Part shown: positions 41,078-48,958 of the stretch, piece by piece | How positions within the stretch are numbered: position 1 is the first letter of the stretch | Layout: each line of letters begins with the position of its first letter | Translations under genes and position numbers: made by a program | Assembly (NCBI RefSeq): GCF_014852585.1 | Contig: NZ_JACVBX010000010.1 | Location: forward strand, 206,604-270,603 | Length of the DNA stretch: 64,000 nt | DNA from: Pseudomonas sp. PDM18 | GTDB lineage: Bacteria; Pseudomonadota; Gammaproteobacteria; Pseudomonadales; Pseudomonadaceae | Direction of reading: 5' to 3' | Notes under the pieces: model-generated | The model's input: the letters and a program-made list of their open reading frames with translations, nothing else | Told to the model about the DNA's origin: nothing | Databases searched by the model: none

Positions 41078-42528
41078 CGCGACGGCAACACCTGATCGAC
41101 CCGTTGCACGAGGTAGTCGTAGAACGGGTTGGAGGTCACCCGCTGGAACAGGTCCAGCCCGACGATCAGCACGCCGCGTTCACCGCGGGGCGTGAGGGTG
41201 CCCAGGTGGATGCCGAAGTCTTCGCTGCGGTCCGGCTGCTGACCGTAAAGCGCGTCAGTGGGCGGGAAGGGCAGCGCCACGTGGGAGAGGGAGAACAGGT
41301 CCGGCGGGTAGCTGGCTGCCAGTGGCTGGCTTTCCTGCTGCCGGCTGTGGGCCGGCGTGTGCAGGGCGCTGGTCTGGCTGGTCTGCGGGCTGTTGGAGAT
41401 CACCGTGAGGTCGTAACTGCGCGCGCGCTGCGGCAGCAGGCGCTCGCCGAGCGTGGCCATTTCCGGGCGCAGCAGCAGGCCGTAGTTCAGCGAGCGGTTG
41501 AGGTCGAACAGTACCAGCTCGCTGCCGTTGTCCGGCAGGCGGTCGTAGAGGTTGCTGATCACCGCCGGGGTGCTGACGGTGCTGTCGGCAAGCGACTGGA
41601 AGGTGAGGATCGGCGGCAGGCGCGCGAGGCTACCGCTGCGGCTGGCGCTCTCCAGGCTGGCCTGCACGGCATCGGTCAGCTCCACCGTCTGGCGCGCCGC
41701 CGCGATGGGGAAGGAGTTGTACTTGAACGGATTGAACTCCGGCAGCACGCTCAGCCAGGCTGCCTTGGCGAAGGCCGGCAGCAGAGCCGGCAAGCCTGCC
41801 AAGCCGGCGAACTGCGCATAGCGAGTAACGCCGATCATCGGCGAGATCAGCACCACGTGTTCCGGCATCGTCAGGCTCGGGTCATCCAGCGCATCCAGGC
41901 TGTACTTCATCGCCAGCGCGCCGCCGTTGGAGAAGCCCACCATCAGCAGCGGCGCGCCCGTGGGCAATTGCGCAGAGGCCTCGCGCACGGCCAGCCGGGT
42001 GGCGGCCATCCAGTCTTCCCAGTCCGCGTCGGTGAGCCCGGCCGGTACGGTGCCGTGGCCCGGCATGCGGATCGCGATCACCACGAAACCCTGTTGCCGC
42101 AAGTGCTCGCCCAGGTGGCGCAGGCTGTAGGGCGAATCGGTCAGCCCATGCAGCAGCACCGCCGCGCCGCGCACTTCGCCAGCGGGGCGCATCTCGTAGG
42201 AACGATTCCAGTCAGTGACGAAGTGGCCGGGGTAAACCTGGCTCTGGTCGAAGTAGCGGTTGTAGGCGACGCGCTCGAAGGGTTGCAGGCTGGCCGTCAT
42301 TTCCTTGCGCATGGCCTGCATCAGCTTGTCTTCGGCAGCCAGATAGCCGGCCCAGTCGGAGTGGTCGATCGCGTCGCTGTGCATGTCGTCCGGCACCCAG
42401 GTGTGCCAGGGTTCCAGCGGCGGGATGTTGCGCAGCGCGGCGACCCGCAGCCCGAGCGCCAGCACGGCGATGGCGAGGAGGAGGATGACCAGCCAGAGCA
42501 GCGCCCTGGTGAGTTTCGCGTTCAGCAT
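41074..42528 (-). CDS. Membrane-anchored alpha/beta hydrolase
   Basis: A 484-aa protein. An N-terminal transmembrane helix (about residues 8-28, ALLWLVILLLAIAVLALGL) is followed by a serine hydrolase fold. The oxyanion segment is VLLHGLTDSPYSLRHL, the nucleophile elbow is GFSNGG (about residue 200), and a late acid/His pair is plausible (FQSLADSTVS and DLF near the end). Probably a periplasmic esterase or lipase of unknown substrate. Start preceded by AAGGGAACCCC. Confidence 0.83.
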   Translation of the reverse strand: MLNAKLTRALLWLVILLLAIAVLALGLRVAALRNIPPLEPWHTWVPDDMHSDAIDHSDWAGYLAAEDKLMQAMRKEMTASLQPFERVAYNRYFDQSQVYPGHFVTDWNRSYEMRPAGEVRGAAVLLHGLTDSPYSLRHLGEHLRQQGFVVIAIRMPGHGTVPAGLTDADWEDWMAATRLAVREASAQLPTGAPLLMVGFSNGGALAMKYSLDALDDPSLTMPEHVVLISPMIGVTRYAQFAGLAGLPALLPAFAKAAWLSVLPEFNPFKYNSFPIAAARQTVELTDAVQASLESASRSGSLARLPPILTFQSLADSTVSTPAVISNLYDRLPDNGSELVLFDLNRSLNYGLLLRPEMATLGERLLPQRARSYDLTVISNSPQTSQTSALHTPAHSRQQESQPLAASYPPDLFSLSHVALPFPPTDALYGQQPDRSEDFGIHLGTLTPRGERGVLIVGLDLFQRVTSNPFYDYLVQRVDQVLPSR

Positions 42529-42593
42529 GGGGTTCCCTTGTCAGCGTGCAGGGCAAGCATAGGGCCCCTGGCGCTGCAAAGTCCGCTCACGGG

Positions 42594-43064
42594 TCAAAGG
42601 GCCGAAATCGCTTCGACGTAGTCCGGGTTACCGATGCCCACCTGAGCCCAGACCGGGCGCGTCTCGTTGCCTTGGCGGTCGTACTGTTCGTCCGCGTCCC
42701 ACAGTGTGATGATCTGCCCCGGAAACAGGTATTCGCAGTGGTTGAATTCATGCGCCCCGGAGTCGTCCGCTGAGGCGATCAGCGAGAACAGCTCGCCAGC
42801 CGCCAGCGCAAACACATCCATGCCCTGGTAGCGCGCGAGGTACTGCTCGCTCTGGGAGAGGCCGATGAACCAGATGAACCCGTGCTCGTCGCACTCGGTC
42901 TGGATCGCAGCCTGACAGAAGTAATCCGTCGGCCCGTTCGAGGATTCCAGCGGGAAACCCACGGCTGCCAGCGCATCCCGCGCCATGGCTCGCGTGTCGC
43001 CGAGGCAGACCGGACCAATGCCCAGGCGGGGGGAAATATCGAGGATGGGTAGAGTGGGCTTCAT
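42594..43064 (-). CDS. Conserved hypothetical protein, 156 aa
   Basis: Cytoplasmic, acidic, no signal peptide or membrane segment. It begins MKPTLPILDISPRLGIGPVCLGD and contains FIWFIGLSQSEQYLARYQGMD and HCEYLFPGQIITLWDADEQYDR. I do not recognise the family. The small acidic fold resembles immunity-type proteins in general character only. It lies 245 bp upstream of selC on the other strand. Confidence 0.65.
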   Translation of the reverse strand: MKPTLPILDISPRLGIGPVCLGDTRAMARDALAAVGFPLESSNGPTDYFCQAAIQTECDEHGFIWFIGLSQSEQYLARYQGMDVFALAAGELFSLIASADDSGAHEFNHCEYLFPGQIITLWDADEQYDRQGNETRPVWAQVGIGNPDYVEAISAL

Positions 43065-43309
43065 GCCGTGGAGCTCCCTGGGTACTGCTAGCGAGGTTAG
43101 AGCACGGGCAGCCAGTTCGCTGCCTTTTTCTGGCCAATAAGTGGCCTTTTGATGTTGATTGGCCAGAATGTCATGACGGACTGCGCCGGACTAACTGGGC
43201 GACCCTGTGCCGACTGCGGCATCGCTGCGCTGGCATCGGTCATGGCAATGATGGCAACATCCGGGCTCCCGCTTTCGCCGCAGCCTTCGAGCAGCCGGCT
43301 TCTGACCAG

Positions 43310-43405
43310 GGAAGGCAATCACGCCCGGTGGCGTGGCCGGGCTTCAAACCCGGTGGGGGACGGCAGCCGTTCCTGGGTGAGTTCGACTCTCACTGCCTTC
43401 CGCCA
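43310..43405 (+). tRNA. selC: tRNA-Sec (UCA anticodon)
   Basis: A 96-nt tRNA. The 8-bp acceptor stem GGAAGGCA pairs with TGCCTTCC, followed by G and encoded CCA. The anticodon TCA is at 43344-43346 in the loop CTTCAAA. It has a long variable arm (GGGGGACGGCAGCCGTTCCT region) and a T-loop GTTCGACTC. The 8-bp acceptor stem and extended variable arm are diagnostic of bacterial tRNA-Sec. It lies in the same neighbourhood as selA, selB and fdnG, completing a local selenocysteine kit. Confidence 0.95.
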
Positions 43406-43689
43406 ATTTCTTTCAGCTCCTTCTTCGGGCTTCGGTTCGTTGCAAGCGCTTGCCGTCTTGGAGCCGAGAACGAACGATTGTGCCAGAACAGTTCCTCGGG
43501 AAATTTCGAAGGGGACGAGCAGGTCCATGACGAGAAAGTAGGGATGCTCGATGACGTCGGCAGGGGCGGTGCCATCCCGACGAGTTGCATGCAGTACTGC
43601 TCGGGGATTGGTTCGGAGTCGCAGACAGTTTCGACGAGAACAAAGCTGCCAATGAGTTCGGCGGCTCGGGTCAGGTCCAACTCAACCAT
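43390..43689 (-). pseudogene. Degenerate small gene downstream of selC (compensated frameshift)
   Basis: The frame starts MVELDLTRAAELIGSFVLVE and reads sensibly to QLVGMAPPLP, then turns into Ser/Pro-rich noise (TSSSIPTFSSWTCSSP) before resuming with FPEELFWHNRSF. In the +1 frame the middle stretch reads DVIEHPYFLVMDLLVPFEI, which looks like real protein. So a pair of compensating indels seems to have scrambled about 20 residues. The C-terminal part then runs into selC. The 510-bp gap from 43406 to 43916 holds this remnant and AT-richer DNA. Confidence 0.4.
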
Positions 43690-43852
43690 GCGGTTATCCC
43701 GTGCATCGAGGATTCCAACCTCGCGGCTCCGTGACGAATTCACGTCCTTCGCCCGCGATCAGTAAGCCATGCCGCTGTGCTTTTCGTTGTTGGCTCATTC
43801 ATTCAGTATTCGAGCGATAACACCCGTGGCTAGTGGGCTGGCATTCACTTCT

Positions 43853-43898
43853 AGTTCAAGTATTACTCCGATTGTCTTTTTGGGGTAAATATTGAACT
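43853..43898. promoter_or_regulatory. Inverted repeat, candidate operator of the small HTH gene
   Basis: AGTTCAAGTATTACTC (43853-43868) and GGGTAAATATTGAACT (43883-43898) are inverted copies matching at 12 of 16 bases, with perfect 7-bp outer arms AGTTCAA/TTGAACT. The repeat ends 18 bp before the ATG of the HTH gene at 43917, in a promoter-like AT-rich stretch. Autoregulation is inference. Confidence 0.5.
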
Positions 43899-43916
43899 CT
43901 GCATGAAATTTCCGAT

Positions 43917-44177
43917 ATGGATGAAATCCTCGGCAGGGCAGTCCAGTTGGTTCGTTTGGCTGGTCCCAAATATCTGAGCTTCCAGGGTGATACGAACCTC
44001 CAGCGCTGGAAGAACATCAGCAAAGGCATCATTCGCATGGGCACCGAAGAGGTGAGCATTCTGCTGAGGGTCTATCCGCAGTACGCCGTCTGGCTGCTGA
44101 CGGGAGACGTCGTACCTCAGGTGGAGCAGCTCAAACCTTACTTCGGGGCTCCTGCCGAAAACGACAGCGACTCTTGA
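43917..44177 (+). CDS. Small HTH (XRE/CI-like) DNA-binding protein
   Basis: An 86-aa protein. The central NLQRWKNISKGIIRMGTEEVSIL and the ending YPQYAVWLLTGD are typical of short Cro/CI-like repressors that choose their ligand through a WLLTG helix. No strong ribosome site is seen. It lies in the irregular patch after selC and upstream of an unknown gene with an 10-nt gap. It could be a remnant of a mobile element. Confidence 0.6.
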   Translation: MDEILGRAVQLVRLAGPKYLSFQGDTNLQRWKNISKGIIRMGTEEVSILLRVYPQYAVWLLTGDVVPQVEQLKPYFGAPAENDSDS

Positions 44178-44187
44178 AGCGAGCGCC

Positions 44188-44610
44188 ATGGTCAGACTGG
44201 ACCAGTTCACCGAAGACCATCTGGAACTGAGCGACCTGTGGCGCTGGCAGGACGGCGTTCGCGAGGATGCGTTCCTGGTGCCGCTGGAGACAGCGGCGGA
44301 GGTGGTGCCCGATGTTTCGTTGCTGCTGGTGAGGGCGCTGTTCCGGCTGCCGGCGGGCATCGAATTGCAGGGGCTGCTGGTCTACGACCCGGTCGGGCAG
44401 GACGTGTACGCGGTGCAGGTGCTGATTGGCCACGACAGTTATTCCTTCAACAAGTACCTGCCGGAGGCTTCCTTCGAGGAGGTACTGGCATTGGCTGACC
44501 GTTTGAAGGTCAGCACCGGCAGTGTGCTGCCGCTGCGCTATAGCGTGGTGCGGCAGGCGCTGGCAGTGCGCGACGGTCAGTTCACGCTGTGGTTGGGTGG
44601 TGGCTTGTAG
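44188..44610 (+). CDS. Hypothetical protein, 140 aa
   Basis: Soluble, Leu/Val-rich alpha/beta protein starting MVRLDQFTEDHLELSDLWRW. It contains YDPVGQDVYAVQVLIGHDSYSFNKYLPEASFEEVLALADRL (split by a few loops). No family recognised. The 10-nt gap after the HTH gene suggests co-transcription, so it may be under that regulator. Confidence 0.6.
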   Translation: MVRLDQFTEDHLELSDLWRWQDGVREDAFLVPLETAAEVVPDVSLLLVRALFRLPAGIELQGLLVYDPVGQDVYAVQVLIGHDSYSFNKYLPEASFEEVLALADRLKVSTGSVLPLRYSVVRQALAVRDGQFTLWLGGGL

Positions 44611-44622
44611 CGCTGCCAACCC

Positions 44623-44946
44623 TTACATGCGGCACAGCTGGTCTTCGCAGGGAATGCCGTCGTGGTCGCCATCCATCTTCATGCCCGGACAGCTGCGCAG
44701 AAACGCCTTGGCCTCCGCGCAGGAAGTCATCTGCGAGCAGTGTTGGCGGCCGTCGCAACGTACGCTGAGCGTGGGTTCCGGCTTGTTTTCCAGCGTTGCG
44801 AAGGGTTCTGCGGCGGGGTCGCTGGGTGCAACGGGCGCGCTGGCGGACGATGGGGCCGGGAGGAAGAAGCGCGACTGCCAGTTGGGGTTGTCCATGTACT
44901 GCCAGGCGAGCAGCGCAAGAACGGCGAGGAAGATCCCCTTCTTCAT
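44623..44946 (-). CDS. Excalibur-domain calcium-binding protein
   Basis: A 107-aa protein starting MKKGIFLAVLALLAWQYMDN: one signal or anchor helix, a Pro/Ala-rich linker, and a C-terminal excalibur domain with CSQMTSCAEAKAFLRSCPG and the DGDHDGIPCE calcium loop (about residues 91-100). Usually extracellular; role unclear. Confidence 0.85.
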   Translation of the reverse strand: MKKGIFLAVLALLAWQYMDNPNWQSRFFLPAPSSASAPVAPSDPAAEPFATLENKPEPTLSVRCDGRQHCSQMTSCAEAKAFLRSCPGMKMDGDHDGIPCEDQLCRM

Positions 44947-45024
44947 GGCGGTGGTCCGAGGTGAGTGCTCTGCGGAGTTTAGCGGGCTGCCCGGCCGCCG
45001 CACCATCGGCAGCAAGCGGGGTGT

Positions 45025-45243
45025 TCAGTCAACGGCGAGGCCTTTCCGGCGGCGCCACTCATCCACTACTGCGCCCATATCCGCTGCCGCGCCGCTGCGT
45101 ATCCAGGCCATGAAGTCGCGGTCGAAATGGAAGCTGTCGCCGCAGTGCTGGGTCATGAAGCGGCGGACGTTCTGGGTGTTGCGGTAGTGGGCGTCGAGCG
45201 GGGTCTGGCGGGTGATCGGGTCGCTGTGCCAGTCGAAGGCCAT
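45025..45243 (-). CDS. DUF6434-like small protein
   Basis: A 72-aa soluble protein MAFDWHSDPITRQTPLDAHY... with NTQNVRRFM and FDRDFMAWI, typical of a small domain often found with SAP-type DNA-binding modules. Start at 45243 preferred because AGGA is spaced 9 nt; an in-frame ATG 9 nt upstream is too close to it. Function unknown. Confidence 0.7.
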   Translation of the reverse strand: MAFDWHSDPITRQTPLDAHYRNTQNVRRFMTQHCGDSFHFDRDFMAWIRSGAAADMGAVVDEWRRRKGLAVD

Positions 45244-45325
45244 GGTATCCATTCCTGTGCCTTGGGGGAGCCCCCTTATAGCGCAATCGGCAGCCGCTGG
45301 CGCGGTCTGCCGAGGTGTTGCGGCA

Positions 45326-45529
45326 TTACTGGCCCCACATCATCCGCTGCTGCTGCGCCGAATAGTCGTCGCTTTGCAGGCGTACGCGGGTGGGCTGGCG
45401 TTCGAGGTTGTCTTCGCCGAAGGATTCGCGCACGGGCGATTCGATGGCGCTGAAGTGACTGAAGTGCGGGGAGTCGGCGCAGCCGACCAAGGCGAAGCAG
45501 GCGAAGGTGACCACGGAGAGCTTGAGCAT
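45326..45529 (-). CDS. Small lipoprotein, 67 aa
   Basis: MLKLSVVTFACFALVGC gives a lipobox LVGC at Cys17. The short mature part (ADSPHFSHFSAIESPVRES...) is polar. Strong AGGAGG site. Function unknown. Confidence 0.75.
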   Translation of the reverse strand: MLKLSVVTFACFALVGCADSPHFSHFSAIESPVRESFGEDNLERQPTRVRLQSDDYSAQQQRMMWGQ

Positions 45530-45601
45530 GGGACTTCCTCCTGAGTGGGAGCCCCGAGCTTCGGCCGGCTGGATTAACGGCGGATTAACGCGTGGGGTTC
45601 T

Positions 45602-46231
45602 TCAGCGGCGGTCCGGCCCCTGGATTTCGCCGCCGTGGGCTGCGCCGCCATCGCGGTCGCGGTGGTGCTCGGGTGGGTTGAGCGCACGGCCGAGTATCTG
45701 CGCGACGACCTCGTCCTTGCCTTCGGTGTAGGCGTCGCGGTCGGTGGGGAAGCGCTTCGCCAGGTCGTGCTTCACCTGGGTGTAGAGCTGCGCGTCCTCG
45801 GGGTGAGTGCGCAGCCAGTCGCGGAACAGCAGGCGGCGCGAGGCGTCGCTCAGGTCCATGACGTGGACGTGATGGGTGCGCCCGTTGCCCAGCGGCGGCA
45901 TGCCTTTGACGAAGAACATCCGCGAGGTGTCGGGGTTCTCGGCCCAGTACTGGTAGCCCAGCCCTCGCAGCGGTTCGATCAGCTGGTGCGGGTCGCTGCC
46001 CGGTGGCGGCAGCAGGAGGATGTCGATGATCGGCTTGGCGTCCAGCCCCGGCACGGCGGTGCTGCCGATGTGTTCGATGCCCAGGCCGGGAAGGTCGGCG
46101 GCGTGGGCGATGGCGTCGGCTTCCTCGGCGAAGCGCTGGGGCCACGTCGGATCGTAGGCGACGACTTCGATGCGGTCTTCGTCGGCGTTGCTCCAGCGCT
46201 GGCCGTCGAATTCGGGGGCTTGCGGGGTCAT
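45602..46231 (-). CDS. GrpB (UPF0157) family protein
   Basis: A 209-aa nucleotidyltransferase-fold protein. VVAYDPTWPQRFAEEA and IEHIGSTAVPGLDAKPIIDILL (the GS..V.G..aK..iDil motif of the fold) are clear. The start is placed at 46231 after GGAGTGACCGC; the frame is open far upstream but without coding signal. In other bacteria the family includes dephospho-CoA kinase fusions; here it is single-domain. Function unknown. Confidence 0.85.
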   Translation of the reverse strand: MTPQAPEFDGQRWSNADEDRIEVVAYDPTWPQRFAEEADAIAHAADLPGLGIEHIGSTAVPGLDAKPIIDILLLPPPGSDPHQLIEPLRGLGYQYWAENPDTSRMFFVKGMPPLGNGRTHHVHVMDLSDASRRLLFRDWLRTHPEDAQLYTQVKHDLAKRFPTDRDAYTEGKDEVVAQILGRALNPPEHHRDRDGGAAHGGEIQGPDRR

Positions 46232-46483
46232 GCGGTCACTCCAGCGGTGGGGCGGTGAGGGCGAGGGTTTGAGATTGATCCGGTGGGCTGAGTTCCGGGT
46301 CATTCTGGAGGAGCGCCACAGGCAGTTCTGGAAAGCGGCTCGCTTTACAGGTTGGCGATGAACGTCCCGGCAGGCAAGAGTTGGCACACGCGTGCTCGCA
46401 TTTCGTCGGCAGGCCGCGAACGGCGGGGTCTGCAGTGAGTCATAGAGGTATCTCAACCCCCCGCCCATGGAGGCGATAACAAG

Positions 46484-46909
46484 ATGAAAATGTCCCTGGT
46501 TGTTGCAGTAGCCTGTGCAGTCGCACTCGGCACGACAGCCTTGCTGCCTGCCGACTTCTCGCCGATCGGTTCGGCCTATGCCAAGGGCGACGGCGGTGGT
46601 CACGGTGGTGGCAACGGCGGCGGAAATGGTGGTGGTAATGGCGGTGGCCACGGTGGTGGCAAGGGTGATGCCGGCGGTAACCACGGCAGCAACAGCAATG
46701 GCGCGAACGACGGTGGCGAGCACGCCGGCAAAGCCACCCGCGATCATGGCCTGAGTGGCAACCACTACGGCAGCGAGAAGAACGACAGCAAGGGCCATGG
46801 CCAGGCAACGTCCGCCGTGGCGCATTCCAAGGATACCCAGGGCAAGACCAAGGCTGCGGCGATCTCCGCCACCAAGCCGGCCCACAAGAACACCCAGCAC
46901 GACAACTGA
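46484..46909 (+). CDS. Exported Gly/His/Asn-rich repeat protein
   Basis: A 141-aa protein. The signal peptide MKMSLVVAVACAVALG... cleaves near AYA-K. The mature part starts with a GGGHGGGNGGGN low-complexity run (about residues 37-60), then a polar Lys/Ser/His-rich tail. GGAGG site upstream. Probably a surface or matrix-associated disordered protein, possibly metal-binding through His. The 252-bp gap before it holds its promoter; nothing else seen. Confidence 0.7.
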   Translation: MKMSLVVAVACAVALGTTALLPADFSPIGSAYAKGDGGGHGGGNGGGNGGGNGGGHGGGKGDAGGNHGSNSNGANDGGEHAGKATRDHGLSGNHYGSEKNDSKGHGQATSAVAHSKDTQGKTKAAAISATKPAHKNTQHDN

Positions 46910-46939
46910 TCCACCACGGCCAGGGACGGCCGCTGTTCT

Positions 46940-47623
46940 TCACTGCACCGGGAAGTCGAAGTAGGTCTTCGGATAGGGCTCAGCCTTCAGAGCGTAGTGC
47001 CACCACTCGGCGCTGTAGGGCTCGAAGCCGTGCCTCAGCATGGCTTGGCGCAACGTCTCGCGGTTGCGCGTCTGCTGCACGCTGATCAGCGCAGTGCCGT
47101 GATGGGAGATGGGCCCGAAGAAATCGAACGGGCTGCCCATGTCCAGCTCTTCCCCGGTTTTCGAATCCACCAGCGTGAGGTCGACGGTGCTGCCGCGCGA
47201 GTGCCCGGAGTGCTTGGCGATGTAGCCCTCGCGGAACAGCGCGGGCTTGTCCAGCTGTGGGTAGTAGCGCGCTTTCTGGCGGATGTCCTGCGGGTTGGCG
47301 GCCCAGCGGCGGAAGTCATTCACTGCGCGCTGCGGGCGATAGCCATCGAATATCTTCAGCGCCAGGCCGCTCAGGGCAATGTCCTTTTCCACTGCAGCCA
47401 AGGCGGTGGCGGCCTCTTGGGTGAGGATGATCCGCGCCTTCTGGTAACCGTCGATGGGCTCGCCGACGAAGTTGTCGGCGCCGGCGTAGCGCACGTCATA
47501 GCGCGCGGATTTCAGTATCTGGTCGAGATAGACGAAGCCGTCCTGGGCTGGTTGATCGGCGCGTAGTGCCGGGCTGACGAGCAGGCAGAGCAGCAGCGTG
47601 AGCCGCGCGCCTGCCCGGATCAT
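46940..47623 (-). CDS. D-Ala-D-Ala dipeptidase (VanX/DdpX-like, M15D)
   Basis: A 227-aa exported Zn peptidase. The signal peptide MIRAGARLTLLLCLLVSPAL is followed by the M15D catalytic set: FDGYRPQRAV, HSGHSRGSTVDLTL (Zn His and Asp), and EWWHY (catalytic Glu and Zn His). It cleaves D-Ala-D-Ala or related dipeptides, probably for muropeptide recycling. The periplasmic location and lack of vanA/vanH argue against vancomycin resistance. It overlaps the GcvH-like gene by 4 nt as the last gene of a four-gene operon. Confidence 0.9.
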   Translation of the reverse strand: MIRAGARLTLLLCLLVSPALRADQPAQDGFVYLDQILKSARYDVRYAGADNFVGEPIDGYQKARIILTQEAATALAAVEKDIALSGLALKIFDGYRPQRAVNDFRRWAANPQDIRQKARYYPQLDKPALFREGYIAKHSGHSRGSTVDLTLVDSKTGEELDMGSPFDFFGPISHHGTALISVQQTRNRETLRQAMLRHGFEPYSAEWWHYALKAEPYPKTYFDFPVQ

Positions 47624-48081
47624 GGGCGCAGGGCCTGGACCCCATCGTCGTCGGGGTCGAAGTTGTCCAACTGCATGCGCAAGGCGAAGGCTTCCAGTGC
47701 TGCATCGCCCTGCAGGAAGCGGCTACGGGCGGCGGTCCAGTCGTCGGGCTTCAGGCGCACCATCCAGCCTTCGCCGTAGCAGTCCAGGTTGATCAGCCCC
47801 GGCCTGCGCACTACACCTTCGTTGCTGGCGAGAACGGTGCCGCCCAGCGGGCTGCGTGCAGACGATGCTGCCTTGGCGAATTCCACCACGCCGAAGCTGC
47901 GGTCGCAGTCGATGTGCCAGCCGTCGCGCTTGGGGGTGAAGGCGAATATCTGCCCATAGACCGCGCAGCCGTAGGCGGTGAGCCCGAGGGTGATCGCACC
48001 GTCTTGCTCCTCGCGCAGCCAGAGATTGTAGTCGGGGGCGTAGAGCAGGTTGCCCGGGAACTCGAGGCCCTGCAGCTTCAC
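47620..48081 (-). CDS. GcvH-like lipoyl-domain protein
   Basis: A 153-aa homolog of glycine-cleavage H protein. The lipoylation motif FGVVEFAKAASSARSP aligns with GVVESVKAASD.YSP of GcvH, with the acceptor Lys at about residue 70. The downstream NLDCYGEGWMVRLKP matches too. The start is GTG overlapping the DsrE-like stop (GTGA). There is no gcvT or gcvP nearby, and about 25 extra residues follow the usual GcvH end (DNFDPDDDGVQ). So it is a stand-alone lipoyl carrier, reminiscent of LbpA-like proteins. Confidence 0.85.
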   Translation of the reverse strand: MKLQGLEFPGNLLYAPDYNLWLREEQDGAITLGLTAYGCAVYGQIFAFTPKRDGWHIDCDRSFGVVEFAKAASSARSPLGGTVLASNEGVVRRPGLINLDCYGEGWMVRLKPDDWTAARSRFLQGDAALEAFALRMQLDNFDPDDDGVQALRP

Positions 48082-48452
48082 AGCGTCAGCACCCGGTCGT
48101 ATTCGAGGATCATGCGCGCCAGTTCGCCACCGCTGGCGATCTCGTCGACTTCCTCGATCAGCCGGCTTTCGTCGATGGCTACGCCCGGTGCGCGGCACAT
48201 CAGCAGGCGTGCGCCGGCTTCCTTGGCTTGCTGGATGAAGTGGCTGATGGGCTCGCCATCCTCGGCGGCGTAGAGGGTATCGGCGATGTCCTGGAATGCC
48301 AGGCGCGTGCCTTCGCCGCTGAGGAACAGGGTGACCTTGGCATCCATGCACGCCAGCAGCGTGGCGGTGTAGAAGGGCGCAGCGCAGCGCGCCGGGGTGC
48401 TCGGGCCGCTGCTGACGATGATCAGCACGCGCTGGGGCTCAGGCGTGGACAA
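48078..48452 (-). CDS. DsrE-family sulfur-relay-like protein
   Basis: About 124 aa. VLIIVSSGPSTPARCAAPFYTATLLACMD and LFLSGEGTRLA match the DsrE/TusD fold, and Cys86 in ARLLMCRAPGV occupies the position of the persulfide cysteine in DsrE. The TTG start at 48452 is chosen because GGAG lies 7 nt before it, overlapping the end of the GNAT gene by 14 nt. Its stop overlaps the start of the lipoyl protein gene. A DsrE protein next to a lipoyl carrier is notable. Confidence 0.75.
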   Translation of the reverse strand: MSTPEPQRVLIIVSSGPSTPARCAAPFYTATLLACMDAKVTLFLSGEGTRLAFQDIADTLYAAEDGEPISHFIQQAKEAGARLLMCRAPGVAIDESRLIEEVDEIASGGELARMILEYDRVLTL

Positions 48453-48933
48453 GGGCTTTCTCCAGTTGGACCAGGGCGACACGCCGGCCTTGCGGGTCGG
48501 TGCGCTCGACGATGCCCTGCGGCTTGTAGCCCAGGCGTGCGTAGAGCAGCAGGCCGGCTGCGTTGGCGTTGAAGCAGGACACTTTCATGACCTGCGCCTT
48601 GTACTGGTCGCGGGCGAGACTCTCCATGACCTCGATCAGGTACTGCGCCACTCCATGCCGCCGCGCCCAGGGCGCGACCATCATGTTGCCCAGCGCGCAG
48701 AATTCGTTCGGTTGCCATTGGTAGAAATTGGCGAAGCCAGCGACCTGGCCATCAAGCAGCGCCACGGTGCTGTCGCGCCGTTCGGCGATAGCGGCGGCGA
48801 GCTGGCCGATGGTCAGCGGCCAGCTCGCCTTGGGGTAGCAGTAGAAGAGTTCGTCGGCGTCCTGGGGAAAGCCGACCACCTCGCCGAGGTCGTCGGCAAG
48901 GGCGGGGCGGTGTTGCAGGGCGGGAAAGTTCAC
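48439..48933 (-). CDS. GNAT N-acetyltransferase (PA4794-like)
   Basis: A 164-aa acetyltransferase. It contains ELFYCYPKASWPLTIGQLAAAI, VAGFANFYQWQPNEFCALGNMMVAP and RHGVAQYLIEVM (the acetyl-CoA loop). This strongly resembles P. aeruginosa PA4794 as I recall it, a structurally solved GNAT that acetylates C-terminal lysine of peptides. The start is GTG after GGAGAACGC. First gene of an overlapping four-gene operon with the DsrE-like, GcvH-like and dipeptidase genes. Confidence 0.87.
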   Translation of the reverse strand: MNFPALQHRPALADDLGEVVGFPQDADELFYCYPKASWPLTIGQLAAAIAERRDSTVALLDGQVAGFANFYQWQPNEFCALGNMMVAPWARRHGVAQYLIEVMESLARDQYKAQVMKVSCFNANAAGLLLYARLGYKPQGIVERTDPQGRRVALVQLEKALVHA

Positions 48934-48958
48934 GCGTTCTCCGATGTCTTGGTGAAGG

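Noticed and set aside
43097..43318. 73-codon minus-strand frame before selC
   Set aside because: No ribosome site or recognisable family and it overlaps the tRNA; probably non-coding upstream DNA.
46940..47623. Vancomycin resistance (VanX)
   Set aside because: Exported enzyme without vanA, vanH or vanRS; more likely peptidoglycan dipeptide recycling.
47620..48081. Component of a glycine cleavage system
   Set aside because: No gcvT or gcvP in the window, and the operon partners are unrelated; kept as a stand-alone lipoyl protein.
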